From contig JAQFVV010012423.1 of NCBI GenBank assembly GCA_028023455.1, positions 5,808,269-5,872,268 on the forward strand: DNA of 64,000 nucleotides, given 5' to 3'. The notes beneath the pieces were generated by a model. That model saw only the letters and a program-made list of their open reading frames with translations. It did no database searches and was not told the DNA's origin. This DNA comes from Epiperipatus broadwayi (taxonomy: Eukaryota; Onychophora; Udeonychophora; Euonychophora; Peripatidae). Numbering within the stretch: position 1 is the first letter of the stretch; every line of letters begins with the position of its first letter. Positions 23,721 through 36,008 of the stretch are shown one piece after another. The translations under genes were made by a program, and so were the position numbers.

Positions 23721-23737
23721 TCCTTTAGTTTCCCATT

Positions 23738-24300
23738 TTAATCACAAAATACTTCTTGCAGCACTGCTGTAAAGAGTTTTGGAGATATGGAGTCACCTTG
23801 TCTTACACCTTTCTCAATGTTGACTTTCCCAGTATCATTATGTAATCTAATTGTTGCTGTTGCATTTTTATAAATATTCTTCAAAATATGACAATATCCT
23901 GGATCTATACCTTGATGATACAATGCTTTAATCACTGAAGAAATGTTTATAGAATCAAATGCATTTTCATAATCTACAAATCCAAAACATAATGACAACT
24001 CATATTCGTTTGTCCTTTCTATGACATCTCTCAATACCTGTATATGATCTATTGTACTAAAACTACTTTTAAATCCAGCTTGTTCTCTTGGTTGGTGGAA
24101 ATCCAAAGTTCTCTGCAGACGAGTTGTAATTATCTTGGTAAAAATTTTATATAAAACTGATAAAAGGCTGATAGGTCTGTAATTTCTAATATCTTCTTTA
24201 TCACCTTTTTTAAATATTAATATTATTACTGCATTCTTCCAATCATCCGGTACATCTTTATCATTTAGACATTTAGTATATAACTTTGCTAAAAAATTTT
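23738..24300 (-). pseudogene. RTE reverse transcriptase, fingers and palm
   Basis: Minus-strand reading continues through W(K)NAVIILIFKKGD, then RNYRPISLLSVLYKIF (RT motif 2), and after that QAGFKSSFSTIDHI. The open piece 23738-24106 contains FVDYENAFDSI, where D is the first catalytic aspartate, and GVRQGDSISPKLF (RT motif 4). These are standard signatures of non-LTR reverse transcriptase, which copies the element RNA at the nicked target. The segment is well preserved and stops at 23738, a frame break just before the catalytic FADD block. Confidence 0.88.
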
Positions 24301-25020
24301 CTATTTCTTCACCTGCTCTTTTAATAGTTCAGACGTGTAATTCTTCCGATCTGGAGCCTTTCCTTTCTTTATACACTTAATTGCATGTCTCACTTCTTCA
24401 TTTAAAATTCTGGGCAATTCGGAAGATGTAATAGATATAGGAGGTACTTGTTCTTTATTACTATATAATTCTTGATAAAAATCTTCTACCAATTTCATGA
24501 TGTCATCTCTCTTTTTAGTAATAATTCCATCTTTTTCTTATTGCAGATATAAATTTCCTACCAATACAAAATGTTGTTTAAATTTTTGAGACTTTATTTT
24601 CTTCTACAGCTTCCTTGCTATTTCACAGTTATACTTTCTTATATCATTTTCAACTCTTTTCCATACCATTTTAAAAATTTGAGATATTCAATTCTTTTTA
24701 ATACATCATTTTTGTATATCTTCATATTCCTTCTTTTCTTCATAAATTCTCTAGTCTCAGTAGAAATTTTATTAGTCAATTGCTGCTTTTTTCTACCAGC
24801 TATGTTTGTTGCAGTTTTTAAAAGTGTATCAGTTATTTTCATATTAATTTCATTCAAATCTGAATCATGTTCAAAATCTCTAACACTTGAAACCTATTTG
24901 TAAGTTCTAATTTAAATTCATTAGAATGTTTCTGAAGATTAGGAATATCAACTGTAAATATTGTTTTTCTTAATAATTTTTGTCTCTCTAGTTTTACATT
25001 AACACGTAACTTACACCTTA
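24301..25020 (-). pseudogene. RTE linker and start of reverse transcriptase
   Basis: This is the segment between endonuclease and RT. It is basic and contains several frameshifts. The open part 24639-24857 is Lys/Asn-rich (T.EF.KKRRN pattern), followed near 24540 by GRKFISAIRK. The frame 24301-24498 carries VEDFYQELYSN at its start and IKKGKAPD at about residues 43-50, matching the KKGKAPG.DG block that precedes RT motif 1 in this clade. The glycine expected after P is replaced by D. Confidence 0.75.
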
Positions 25021-25726
25021 CTAATCGATGATCACTTCCTGTGTTAAATTTATTAAGAACATTACAATCTTGAAATATGTATTTTCTGTTAGTAAAATAT
25101 AATCCAATTCTGCTGTACCTTCATTTGGATGCTTCCATGTCCATTTCCTTTTAACATTTTTCTCAAAAAATGAATTCATAATATAAAGTTTTTCTTTTTC
25201 TGCAAACTCCATAAGTCTATGTCCTCTCTCATTTCTATTACCATAACCAAAATTACCTACAACAATTTCATCTTTCATTTGTCTACCAATTCTAGCATTA
25301 AAGTCTCCCATGACAATTTTAAAATGTTGTTTACTCTGATCAAAAGCCTTTTGTACATCCATATAAAAATCTTCTACTACTTCATCATTATGAGAACTTG
25401 TTGGGGCATAAACCTGAATTATCTGCATTTGGTATCTGCTATTAAGTTGTATAACTAATCTTGCCACTCTGTCCGATACACCATCAATCTCCACAATATT
25501 GTTCTTCCACTTTTTATTTATAATGAATCCTACTCCACTTGTATTTCCAATATGTGTGCCTTTATAATAGAGTATATGTCCACTTTTTAAATCAATTGTT
25601 TCTTCTAACTTCACAAAGTCCGATAATGTCCCATTTAATATAAGACAGTTCTTCTTCTAATTTTTGCAATCTTTCTTCACTTGAAAGTGATCTGCAGTTG
25701 TAAGTACCTAAATAAAAAGTCATCAT
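25021..25726 (-). pseudogene. RTE endonuclease (APE-type) domain, one frameshift
   Basis: From a double Met at 25726 the minus frame reads LGTYNCRSLS, the opening APE motif, then IGLCEVRR, where E is the catalytic glutamate position. A frameshift near 25612 moves to a second frame, open to 25021. That carries the remaining endonuclease motifs: QVYAPTS, GDFNARIG (catalytic D/N), RKWTWKHPN and AELDYILL. The domain nicks target DNA to prime reverse transcription. Apart from the frameshift, the domain is well preserved, so this copy is comparatively young. The final DH motif was not seen in frame. Confidence 0.85.
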
Positions 25727-25983
25727 CAAATGGCAGCCTGGGTCCGCAATCAGGGGATTCTTAGCACCCTCCGCCTTCGGCTACCAACCGCTGCCTTGGT
25801 TGGTGATTTTACAGCCTCCTGGGAATAAGGGCCATGCTTTATTTTTGTCTGTCATAATTGTATATATGTATTGGAAAAATATTTATCATTTACACAAACA
25901 TTCATTCTGCCTTATCAGGCACTGAGAAGAAAGACCATGGCATTTCTTGATCTTAAACTCAGAGGTAAAAAGCCAATAAACTC

Positions 25984-26170
25984 ACCACGCTGGCTAATGT
26001 GTGTTGGTGAGCAGCCCATCCATGTTCGTATACTATATGAATAATCACATAGTAATAACAGCTGCAACGACAAGAACGTATGGAGTGGACATCAGGAATT
26101 TGACCTGCTCGGTTCCTTTAAGGCCTCCAAGAGGAATCAAAGGGTCTCCTTTCAGTTAATAGCAAACTCC
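25984..26170 (+). repeat. Dispersed repeat family A, copy 2
   Basis: Aligns with 8143-8330 over its whole length. The frame that is open in copy 1 here reads CVLVSSPSMFVYYMNNHIV and ends at the same TAA, with one internal stop at the fourth codon and a 3-base length difference near the end (GSFS versus GSPFS). It lies just beyond the 5' end of the RTE element and is followed by a long (TA)n tract. It may be a SINE using the RTE machinery, or a shared piece of an unknown element. Confidence 0.7.
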
Positions 26171-26178
26171 TTTCTGCA

Positions 26179-26181
<3 letters not shown>

Positions 26182-26230
<49 letters not shown>
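26182..26230. repeat. (TA)n microsatellite
   Basis: About 49 bases of uninterrupted AT dinucleotides, immediately 3' of repeat A copy 2. It may be that repeat's tail. Confidence 0.95.
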
Positions 26231-26233
<3 letters not shown>

Positions 26234-27899
26234 CTTGGTCTGAAGAAACATTTTGATAAGTAAGCAGCAGAATATTATAATTAAATGATAAAATGTTATC
26301 ATCATCAGTAGTAATTGCCATTACATATCATTCATTAACATAATTTATTTTAATATCTCAGATTTAAAGTAGTTATAAAATGATGAAGCTTCTTACATTA
26401 GCAAAATAATCTGTATTAAAAAAATTTCTAAACTGTAACCTGCCTGCTGTAAGTAAAAATTTTAAATTGAAATTTTAATCAATAGTTACAAAATTCAGAA
26501 AAATGCATTCATATTATTACTATTAAATCATAAAATAACTATATTTCAAAAATCAACAGATGTTTAAAGAAGAACATGCTGAGAGCAACAAATCCATTCA
26601 ATTACTCACACTTATTTAAGTCTTCAATCCACTGATTTTAACCTATGTGGAACATTTTTACTCTAAATAATGTCTTTGAATAGAACTATTGGCTCTAGAA
26701 ATGAATTTCCATCATAAAAAAGTGAAACATAATTAATTTTTAAATTCATCAAGTATGTGGAATTAAATTATATTCAGCCAATACGGGTTTAGACATTATT
26801 AGCTACTTTAAAAAGTATACCACTTTCAAATACATATACACAATTGTTAATATGGTCATATCTACTAAGTCTTGCATTTTTCGTTTCTGTTGATTCCAAA
26901 ATAAGGCAGCATAAAAATAGTAAAGACATCAATGTTTAAAGAAGTTTATGATAAAAGTCTTTTTATGTCTTCAGTTAAACTAATCTTAATCTCATTATAT
27001 TTGGTAATATTTCTCTAATGCTGTCTAAAACACTACAATCAGATCCTATAGTAAAAATACTGATGTGTTTAAAAAATTATGTTTATCTATGACAATTATT
27101 TAATTTGCATCAATCACCATCAGATGCTGTGCACATTTGATCTAATCAAATTTAATTTAGGAAATTAATTTTTAGCAATATTTTTGTGATTGCTTATAGA
27201 TAATAATTATGAATATTCTTGAAACTATCTACTATGTTGAAAAGATAGCTCACTCTCTGCTCCATTTTTGATATTATGGCTCATTTCAATTTCTTAATTT
27301 TTCTGTCATATAATTGCAATGGGTGACTCTCCTTTGCCCTTAAAAAAGGTATTTCTCAATGATTTTTACTATATTTAGTATTTATTGTGAAACTACCTGC
27401 ACTGTTTGTAATAGAAAGAATAGTAGATTCAAGAGTTAGGAATACCTGGTCAAAATTCAGATTTGCTATGTCAAGGTGTTTGAATGCTACAATATCAAGT
27501 GAGTAAGTAACATTTTTTTATTGACCTTCTTAAATACTTGAAATGTCAACCTTTAACCTTCATTCACAATGCAATCAACATATTTAATATGTTTCTGCAC
27601 AACAATAGTTCAAGAATCCAATTTTCTAGATTTTTACTGTAGAAACCTGCTGCTGCATAGAAGAAAATAATCATAAAAACAACAAATTTTCTAGAATTTT
27701 GAGTTATTTTATAAAAATTTATAATAAATGCAAATTAAATATAAATTGCATTTATTAGGGAGACAACCTCTATTCCTTTCATAATCTTGATTAATTAATG
27801 GACATCTGATGTGGTTGTACTATTTTATGTAGCATCTTTGAACTGTTGCAAAAAATGGTCAGTGATATCTACAATTAACTTTTATTTGAATGCAACAAA
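26231..27899. other. Unassigned AT-rich non-coding DNA
   Basis: No gene or element recognised. Confidence 0.6.
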
Positions 27900-28300
27900 A
27901 CATGTATTAAATGGATTATGTCCTGTACATGAGGGTTCAGACTGACTTTATGTCAACATGGGTGTGATGAGAATTTCAGCCTCAGGTTGGCCTTTGAGTG
28001 TTCCATCATCAGATTTTCAATTGAATGGATGGTTGAAGAGTTGGTGTGTGGAGTGGATTGAAGCCTGTCCAATAAAGTATGAAAATTTGCTGTCTTAATA
28101 TATATCTGAGCACTTATTGCATATATGTGTAGAAATGATAATCTGGACCAACTGATGAATGCTGGTTTAGCATGAAATATGTATATTGGTGATTATTTAT
28201 CTCTTCGGCATATATGTGTTCGGGTGTGTCCGTGTTTTGAGATAGAATGGAGTGGTGGATCGTGTGAAAGTCTGTGCTCATATACCCTATATATTACATA
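27900..28300 (+). mobile_element. SINE-like dispersed repeat B, copy 2 (longest)
   Basis: This is the most complete of three copies (others at 15160-15515 minus and 45205-45425 plus). It begins near a CATGAGGGTTCAGACTGAC-like sequence, passes through CCAACTGATGAATGCTGG, and ends in a GTGGATCGTGTGAAAGT block. In the third copy that block continues into GAGTTCGAACCC, which resembles an RNA polymerase III B box. There is no ORF; the length (~400 bp) fits a SINE. Confidence 0.65.
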
Positions 28301-30693
28301 TATTGATACAGTTATATAATAAGCCTGTATTTCAGTTATATAGTCAATTAGTAATTAGATTTAAAAAGACAAAAAAGTCAACCATGTTTTTAGGTTTAAT
28401 ACCTTAACGTATCTGAACATTTTAAATTTTTGGCTTAAGTATGATCATAGGAATAAAAAATTACAATAAAATCTGTTAATCAAAGTTTTTTATTATTATT
28501 TGAAAGTAATGAAAAAACAGTTAAATTATACAGAAAATTTATATATATACTTAAAGCTTCTATTCCACTGCACATATATATTATTACATCTTTTTAATAT
28601 CTATATTGTATTTGCAGAAATGCGATTTTCCTTGTTTTTGTTTTTTCTTTACCTTTAAATATTATATATCTTACCCTTTTAAGGTTTTTGTTTTTTAAAT
28701 AAATAATTTTTTTTATTTTCGTTAAGTGAAGATTTTTATTTAAATTGTTTTAAAATTTCAAAAGTTTTCTTTCATAAACGTTATGTTTAACATTATCATT
28801 CATTTTCTATTTTTTCATGATCATGACCCCCAACACCAACTTTATTAATGTTTTTATCCTTTTTTTTTTTTTTAATCGCTTTTTGTTTGTTTATCGAATT
28901 TTAATTCGTTAAAAATATTTTTGCCCTCTAGTGGGATTTTAAAACAATAATAATCGTGATAGAGTTCCAAAATGGTTTTTAACTTAATAATTTTTTCATC
29001 ACATTATTTTTAAATAAAATATTTTTTAATTTTATTTTTTAAAAAAAAAAAAAAACAACTTAAAGCAACCTTTCGAAAACAAAAATGTAATTAAGAATAG
29101 AAAGAAACTTTTTATTTTTAATTTTATCTATTATGAAAATATGTTTCATACTCATTACTCTTAATTATGTTGCATCTATTTTTAATTTAAACCTAATATA
29201 ATTATAATTAATTGATACTACAAACTTAATAATAATAAAAATAATAATTTGCGTTGAAATTAAAAATATTAATCAGCAACATAGTCTTTCATTTATAATA
29301 ATAAAAAAGAAAACATTATTTACGGATGTAAATAATAGTAATTAAGTAAATCTGCCTTACCACTAAATAAAATATCAAAATTTCCCATACAATATTTTTT
29401 CTCAAGTGTCATCCTTAGATTAACATATATATTTTTTAAAGTTAGCTTTCAAAACATAGGTAATTCTAGTTTGATCTTATACATATTTATGACTAACAGC
29501 ACTTGATAAGTATTAAGCACTACCATCTAGTATCGTTGTTTACTCAAGCGTTACATTAGATGATTGACTAGAGTGAGATTATTAAAGACAAAAAGCTGGA
29601 GAAAGAGATAAAAAAATTATAGCTATAATTCTATTTATATATTAGTTTATTATTCTATTTATTCACAAGTTCTCTCCCTTTCTCTCTCTATGCATGCATT
29701 ATACATGCAAGGTATACAATAATAGAATTAATGTTTTCTACTCTCAAGAAACAAGAAAAAGATATTTTAGCAAACATGGAAGCAATGCAAATAGAATAGT
29801 ATATCTAATTCTTTATAATCACTTTAATAATAGTAATCTGACACAACCCAGATTAAGATAGAAAATTTAATCTCTAGTCAAAAATGATAAGATATTCCTT
29901 TACCAAGTATTATAACCAGCTATGAAATGGCTATCGGGGGGGGGGGGGGGGCAAAACTGTTACTTAGAAAAAAAAAAATTAAGATTTTTTTTTTTTAATG
30001 AGACTCAAAACCCAAGTCATAGATATAGCATTCAGATGCATTAAGAACTACTGTAATTGGATGGTTTGTGCTTGAGAATTTATATAAAAATCTGTATAGA
30101 GAGGATTATTTGAGTATAGATCGTATGATTTATTTTTGAAATAATAATGTATATGTTGCTAATTAAAAAAGATGATTAGTAAAATAGGATAATTTAAATT
30201 TTTAATGATTCTACTAAATCAGTATCAATTTTTTTCTATCAATCAAATAGCAATAACAGAAACTGATGACTTAAGAAATCCTGGATTCTTCCAAGTATAT
30301 ATGCAAGTAATTTATTACATAATTTATAAATCTTATGGATTGATATAAAGAATAAGCCTTTTTACTGCATAATAGATGGTAAGACTTTCCCTTCATTAAG
30401 AAATTTGTCATGAGGTAAAAATTCTCTTCTGTGACTAAATTCAGCTGTATTAAAATCTCAAAATAGTATATTCATCTGCTAATTCAACTGAATAAATGTA
30501 ATAATATCTCAAAATTTAACTAAGAATAACTCTGAGTCAAAATAGAATCAGCATCAGAATAGACAAGCTATAGAATATCGTAAATTAGCAAAGCATAAGC
30601 ATAGGAAAGCATATAATATATCTCTATTTAGAAAAGCATAAGCATAGCATAACAATTAATAAAATCGGCTCTATATATACCAATAGAGCTTAC
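28301..30693. other. Unassigned AT-rich DNA
   Basis: No gene or element recognised. It contains several poly-T/poly-A runs (for example near 28860 and 29040). Confidence 0.55.
29936..29951 (+). repeat. Poly(G) run, 16 bases
   Basis: Sixteen consecutive G residues in a region that is otherwise very AT-rich. It could be a true homopolymer or an assembly/sequencing artefact. Confidence 0.95.
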
Positions 30694-30759
30694 CTGCGGC
30701 TGTCACTCTAGAACCAAAAATAGATGCAAAAAATAAAAGCTGCCAACTTATCCGAATAT
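30694..30759 (-). other. Candidate internal exon (66 nt), minus strand
   Basis: On the minus strand, CCCTGTTTTCAG precedes and GCCGCAG|GTAAGC follows, giving a good acceptor and a near-consensus donor. The upstream 70-base intron has TTACTAATC about 15-20 bases before the acceptor, which fits a branch point. One phase is open across the exon and reads as a hydrophobic segment (ISWQLLFFASIFGSRVTAA) like a signal or membrane segment. No in-frame Met was found in it or in the preceding exon, so it may be non-coding. Confidence 0.35.
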
Positions 30760-30829
30760 CTGAAAACAGGGATTAGTAATTAATTTTAAGTTTGAGATAT
30801 TCTGACATCATATCATCAGATGTCCTTAC

Positions 30830-30943
30830 CTATTATAAACTGCCACTGCTACTGAAATGTGTTGAATTTGATCATGGACCAAGAAGCTGCCACATCAAGA
30901 TCAATGCTGCACAACTTCCATTAAAACCTCCAATTAAAGTCAA
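30830..30943 (-). other. Candidate exon (114 nt), minus strand, probably non-coding
   Basis: On the minus strand, the pyrimidine-rich CTTTTTGTCTTCTCAG leads into this segment, and ATAATAG|GTAAGGA closes it. All three phases contain stops, so it can only be untranslated or part of a non-coding RNA. The pairing with the exon at 30694-30759 through a 70-base intron suggests a spliced minus-strand transcript. Splice signals can arise by chance in T-rich DNA, so confidence is limited. Confidence 0.35.
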
Positions 30944-32544
30944 CTGAGAAGACAAAAAGGTGCACAGACTGCCCAATTGATATGAGGTAACCTCAGTTAA
31001 TCCAAGAGCTCTTGTGTTGTATTATATTTCCCTTTAATGCTAGCTAAATTTTAAATGTATTTTATTTTAAAACTGCATTTCTATTTAAAATATTTGTAAT
31101 CTCATTTGTTTGCTTTTCTCTATCCTTGGGTTGATGTTTTCTATTTGCTAATTTATTTTATGTCTTTATTATGGTAGGGTGCTTAGATAGTCATCGAATG
31201 GGTGAATAATTTCTTTTCCCTTTTATTAATATGCCACCATATTAGTGCAGATAAATTATATAATTGACCCCTATTAAATGTCTTATAAAATCACTTGTTC
31301 AAGGTCTACTTTATTTCATATTTTATTAATCTTTTAAATATTTATGTCTTTCAAGAAAGGTATATTTCTCATTCTTTTTATATAATGTGAGGATATGCGT
31401 AAAGTTAATAAGTGGACTATATAATATAGAGAAATGCATGATTATGTATAATCTTATGAATCCCCTTTTAATCATGCATTCCCCTCCATTTTTCTTATTT
31501 TAAAATAATTTATTTTATTGTATTTATAACATGATTTATGAACTGTAAAAGTTGAGGTTGAAAATGTGCGTACCATCTTAAAATTATTTAGGAATTGGTT
31601 AAGCATCTTTACTTATTTAATTACCCCTTCTATATATTTGTTTATGCTTTATATTGGGTGTTATAGGTGTAGGTGTATGGGTTGTTTTGAGGCCTGCTTT
31701 GATTTTCTCTAGGGATTTATGGTTCAGGCGTTTCCCTCTCCTTCTTGCAGTTTCCAGATAGTGTATGCATTAGAAAGCCATACCTGTGAATTTTACACCT
31801 AAGTCACCCAGCTACAGAGTTTCATAGTGTGATGTAAGACTCAGACTGATTGTAATGAAACCTTCCATGGGACCCATGGTTAGACATCATTCCGTATGCT
31901 TTATTTTATTCATCATTTCATATTATTTTACAAAGCAATGCAGTTTCAACATATCACACTCCATTCTGTACATTAAACCTTCACTGGTACCACTAATCTC
32001 TTTTAATATTAAATGTTGATATTTCATTCAATTATCCATGTCTTAATCACTTCCATGCCTTTAGCTTAGAGAGCTTTCATCCGCACTATTTTTGAAGTCA
32101 ACATAAGTTCTTTTATCAAATATTTAAATATGAAATTGAATTAAGCAAACACATTATATTCACTGTAGGCCTCGTATATCTTGAAATCAGCCTTTCTTCA
32201 CCTAACTGTACTTTATTATTCTTGCATTAACTTGAGGTATAGAGGGTATGTATAAATTAATAAGCCATTAATATAAATCTAAATGACACTTCATTGAATT
32301 TTTTTCAAATCTATATTTTAATGAGTTAACAGCACAGTCTGGCTTATACAGACAATGCCATTTTTATAATGTTCAATTAATAAACAGTATTTAAATTTTA
32401 ATCATTTTGATATTAGTTATTTATTTTCTGCAATCCACACCATTACTTCAGTCTATATCCCATTATATATATATATTTTGTACCATCCATAGTATTTAGT
32501 TAGCAAACCTAATGATGTATTTTAATATAGAGTCTCGTTTCACC
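30944..32544. other. Unassigned DNA with a GC-richer patch
   Basis: No element recognised. The 31660-31890 stretch is GC-richer and includes the 15-base palindrome CCATGGGACCCATGG (about 31867-31881). Confidence 0.5.
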
Positions 32545-32725
32545 CTGACCACCGGCATCGGCAAGAAATTGTGCTATTAGTAGCATCATATGCGTTATCA
32601 TGTAGGTGTCACTATGGAGTAGAGTCTTTGGATTCGAACTTGGGATTTCTGGGAGGCAACCCCTAGAGTATTGAGTTTTATGTCCTGGTTTGAATTCTGC
32701 AGTGTGTTAATGTGATACACGAACT
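32545..32725 (-). repeat. Possible tRNA-derived SINE fragment
   Basis: This GC-richer patch directly precedes the LTR element. On the minus strand it contains AAGTTCGAATCC, close to the RNA polymerase III B-box consensus GGTTCGANTCC, with GGGGTTGCCTCC upstream where an A box might be. No second copy was seen in the window, so the call is weak. Confidence 0.3.
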
Positions 32726-32731
32726 GACCAT

Positions 32732-33524
32732 TACAATATATCTTACATCACACCAATAACCATTAAACATCCTTGTCTATTTCAACACTTATACCCACAA
32801 TAACAACATTCTCTTTATATAATGTAACATAAGTTACATGTATAAAGTGAAAATTACCCATATAAAACTCCCAAAAAATAAAAATGTTCACAAGCATTTT
32901 AAATGAGAAAACACTTAATTGCTTATATAATTAAAAGTTAAACAAATGTGTAATAAAATGCATAATCCAAATTAAATTGTAAAACGTAAATATTAATACT
33001 TAAATTTATTATAAAAATCTTTCATAAACTATTGTTTAATATACACATCTTACAACAATATAAGGAAAAAGATGATCAAATTTAAATGCAAGTGATAGAA
33101 TCACAAAAACTTAAAAATTATATATATATATATCGTAACATTACATAAATAATCAACTCAATGCATGAACATGAATTCTCTATTTAAAAGAGTCAAATTA
33201 ACATTAAAAAGAACAACTTTGTTTTGGTAAGCAGCAATATATGTATATACAAATGACTTTCTTTTTAAAAATCAGATCAAAAACTCTTGTTGATTAATCA
33301 ACATGTATAATTTGTAAGATGAAGACAAAGATCTGCAGCTATCAAAGCAAAACCTTAAATGAGAATATTTCATTGAATACAGATGAAAGCTAAAATAGAA
33401 ATGGACAGATTCAAATTAAGCAAACTAAGGGATTTTCAATTACAAATCTCAGAAATAGCTTTAAATTTATTAGACACTTCAAGAGTATTTTCAATCTTTA
33501 GCCAGAGAGTTATACCAACTCCAA
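32732..33524 (+). repeat. 5' LTR
   Basis: Aligns with 37326-38101. Shared blocks include CACCAATAACCATTAAA, AATGTTCACAAGCATTTTAA and TTTAAAAGAGTCAAATTAAC. It retains a ~75-base segment (about 32918-32990) that is missing from the 3' LTR. The exact ends are uncertain because the termini have decayed. Confidence 0.75.
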
Positions 33525-34809
33525 CTTGAGATTCTCTAATAGCCAATATCTATTTACTCACCAAACTCAAGGACTCTGATCAACTACATATTCAGAGTCA
33601 CCTAAACCCATATGCTGCTAAGTGTAAAATTATCTCATGGGAAGAGTTTTGTCACTCAAGGAGTTGTAACTGCCAAAACTGAATCTGACTTCAAACATTA
33701 TCTATTTATCTATGCTGAAGGCACTAACAACTTTACTACTTGAATGTGAAGATGTAACTCAAGACATGCAAATATGGAAGAAACTTATATCACTATCATG
33801 CATGTTTTAGAAACATTCAAATCCAACCCATTGAATCATGAACTGTAGAAATAAGGATACATATAATCCTTAGAACATTTTCCTTTATGGACTTCATTTA
33901 TTTTAGGTTGACAACATATGATTAATTTTATGCATCTATGTTTTTTTATTTCTTTCCTTTACCATGATATAAAATCTTGATGTACTAGAAAGAGGGAAAA
34001 TATTATTAGCTTAATTTTAAATTAAAATAAAATATAGTTAGGTGTGAACTTGCTTGCAGATGAATTTGATTATCGCCAGGGTTGGAAGTAAGACTATATT
34101 TTCCATTAAATACCAACACTTGTACAGTTACACTGTTATTTGATGATTGTTTGCTGATACTAATCATTTTGTCATTTATTTATTTTTCAATATATGATTA
34201 AAAACTTCTAGCATGAATTGTCTTTTCTAGCCTTATAAAAACAAATCATAACAAAAAAGGGGATGTTGTTTAATATGAATTAATCTATAAATATATTGGA
34301 AACAATGAAATATGAATTTACTGAAGACTAAATTAACAAGAAAGTATATATATAAATAATAAGTTTAATTTTTTTCTGTTGGTATTGATATTGAATGATT
34401 ACTCTTTGATGGAAAAAGAGGGATTGGATTAACAAATATCAACAGTATTGTTCAAAGAATAGCAAGCGATATCTAAATAAATTGCTTTTGTTATAATCTC
34501 TCATTGAATAAATTGTAGATATCTTTTTCTCTGCATTGATCTTTTTTAAATACCTTTTTTTTCTTTTTTGTTATAATAAGTTTCATACTGAAGGTTATGT
34601 AATCTTTTAGAAAGTTTAACTGTATATTACTACTATGTTTAATAAATATATTTTAAAACAAAAATTGTTAAAAATACGTTTTCAAATTAAAGTCGGCTGT
34701 TTGCATTTTTCTTTATTCATTTATCAAGCTCAATAATAAAGATAGTAATATGAATATTTCCTGAAGTAGAATATTATATATGTTTTCCCTAAGCTCGAAT
34801 TCTGAGATA

Positions 34810-35045
34810 AATAAAATTAAGCGATGCAGAAGAGAGATGAGTATACATGGAGACATGTGATGTAGGTTCGTATCCTAACTTGATATCTCTTAAGATTAGG
34901 ATCAGAGGGTATATGAGTCTAGAAGTTTAGAAATCCTAGATATACTTTCTCAGCCACACCCTGATGGACTATCAAGTATACTGCTATGCAAGGCCAGAAC
35001 CTATTCTATTACATATGGCATATCCAGCCACAGGTCCATGAATCT
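34810..35045 (+). repeat. Possible SINE-like insertion inside the LTR element
   Basis: This GC-richer patch contains GTAGGTTCGTATCCTAA, resembling a B box. It lies in the gag-side interior of the LTR element, where no matching LTR-element function is visible. Only one copy is present in the window, so this is tentative. Confidence 0.3.
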
Positions 35046-35738
35046 TATATTGATATTATGATTTGATATTCTTAATAATAAAAACTACAAAGCTTAAACA
35101 TGTTCCATACAATTTGTTTTATGATGTGATAAATTAAACTTGAGTAATGAAAAACTATCAATGATTAAAATCAAGTAAAATAGTATGTAGTCAACCACTT
35201 AAATGAATTAAATGGTGAGATATAAAAGTAATAAAGAGTAAAATAACAGCTTAGTTAAAACACAATTTTTTGACAAATATAGTAAAATATGGTGACGATA
35301 AATCTTCCCATGAAGGTTCTCAATGTAATTTGATATACATAAAGGATAAATTTTGAAATTAAGAGCTTAGTAAATTAATTTAAAATAAAAGAGTAAAGAG
35401 TAAAATAAATTCAAGGATAAGGTAGTTGATCACAAGAATTAAAATAATAACTATGCAGTCTGAAATTATTGATGAAAAAAGGGTGAAAATGAAGTATGAG
35501 GTGATATGAATGGAGGCAAAATAGAGATTTTTTCTAGAAAGTCTAGAAGCAGAACAAAGTATTGATATATCTGGGGGAATTGTAGCAGTAAATGTCCAAT
35601 CGCCAGAAACAGCAATGATTCCACAAAAGCAGGGAGTAGAAAAAAACACAAATGATACCTTGCTTAATCAATTAATGATGATGATGATGCAGAAAATGTC
35701 AGTAGGTATATTATAACAACTGATTTAATCTAAAAAAA

Positions 35739-36008
35739 ATGGAAAATGTAACAACTGACTTATTTAAAAGGATAGAAAGTATGAAAACTGAATTAAAAGT
35801 GGATATAGTAAAGCAAAACACTGTTATAACTCAATTACAGACAGATGTTAATAGTGAATTGCTACAATTAGAGAAAGTTATAGATGAAAAAGACCACAAA
35901 TGTGAACAAAGATTTGAGAAATTTGAAAAGAAAATTGAGAGCAAATTAGATGACAAATCCATAGAAATAAAACAAGTCTATGATAACTTTGAATTCAAAA
36001 TAGAATAA
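35739..36008 (+). pseudogene. Gag-like coiled-coil ORF of the LTR element
   Basis: An 89-codon open frame from a Met encodes a highly charged, Lys/Glu-rich protein with heptad-like spacing through most of its length (MKTELKVDIVKQN near residues 15-27, then repeated E/K-rich helices). It has no zinc knuckle. Upstream sequence to about 35540 continues in related frames with a Met-rich run (MMMMM) before it. Its position between the LTRs supports a gag origin. Downstream the frame is lost to stops, so it is a fragment. Confidence 0.5.

Larger units (their letters stand above)
22889..25860 (-). mobile_element. Near-full-length RTE-type LINE
   Basis: On the minus strand an endonuclease, linker, reverse transcriptase and C-terminal segment follow in the expected order over about 2.9 kb, broken by a few frameshifts and stops. 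The last codon (a TGA at 22921-22919) is followed almost at once by a (TA)n tail at 22889-22917. A nearly absent 3' UTR and a microsatellite tail are typical of RTE-clade elements. The 5' limit is put near 25860, upstream of the first Met at 25726; no target duplication was identified. Confidence 0.85.

Noticed and set aside
35380-35651. Two overlapping minus-strand ORFs with hydrophobic stretches
   Set aside because: Antisense to the gag-side interior of the LTR element; the hydrophobicity comes from Lys/Glu/Asn-rich codons read backwards.
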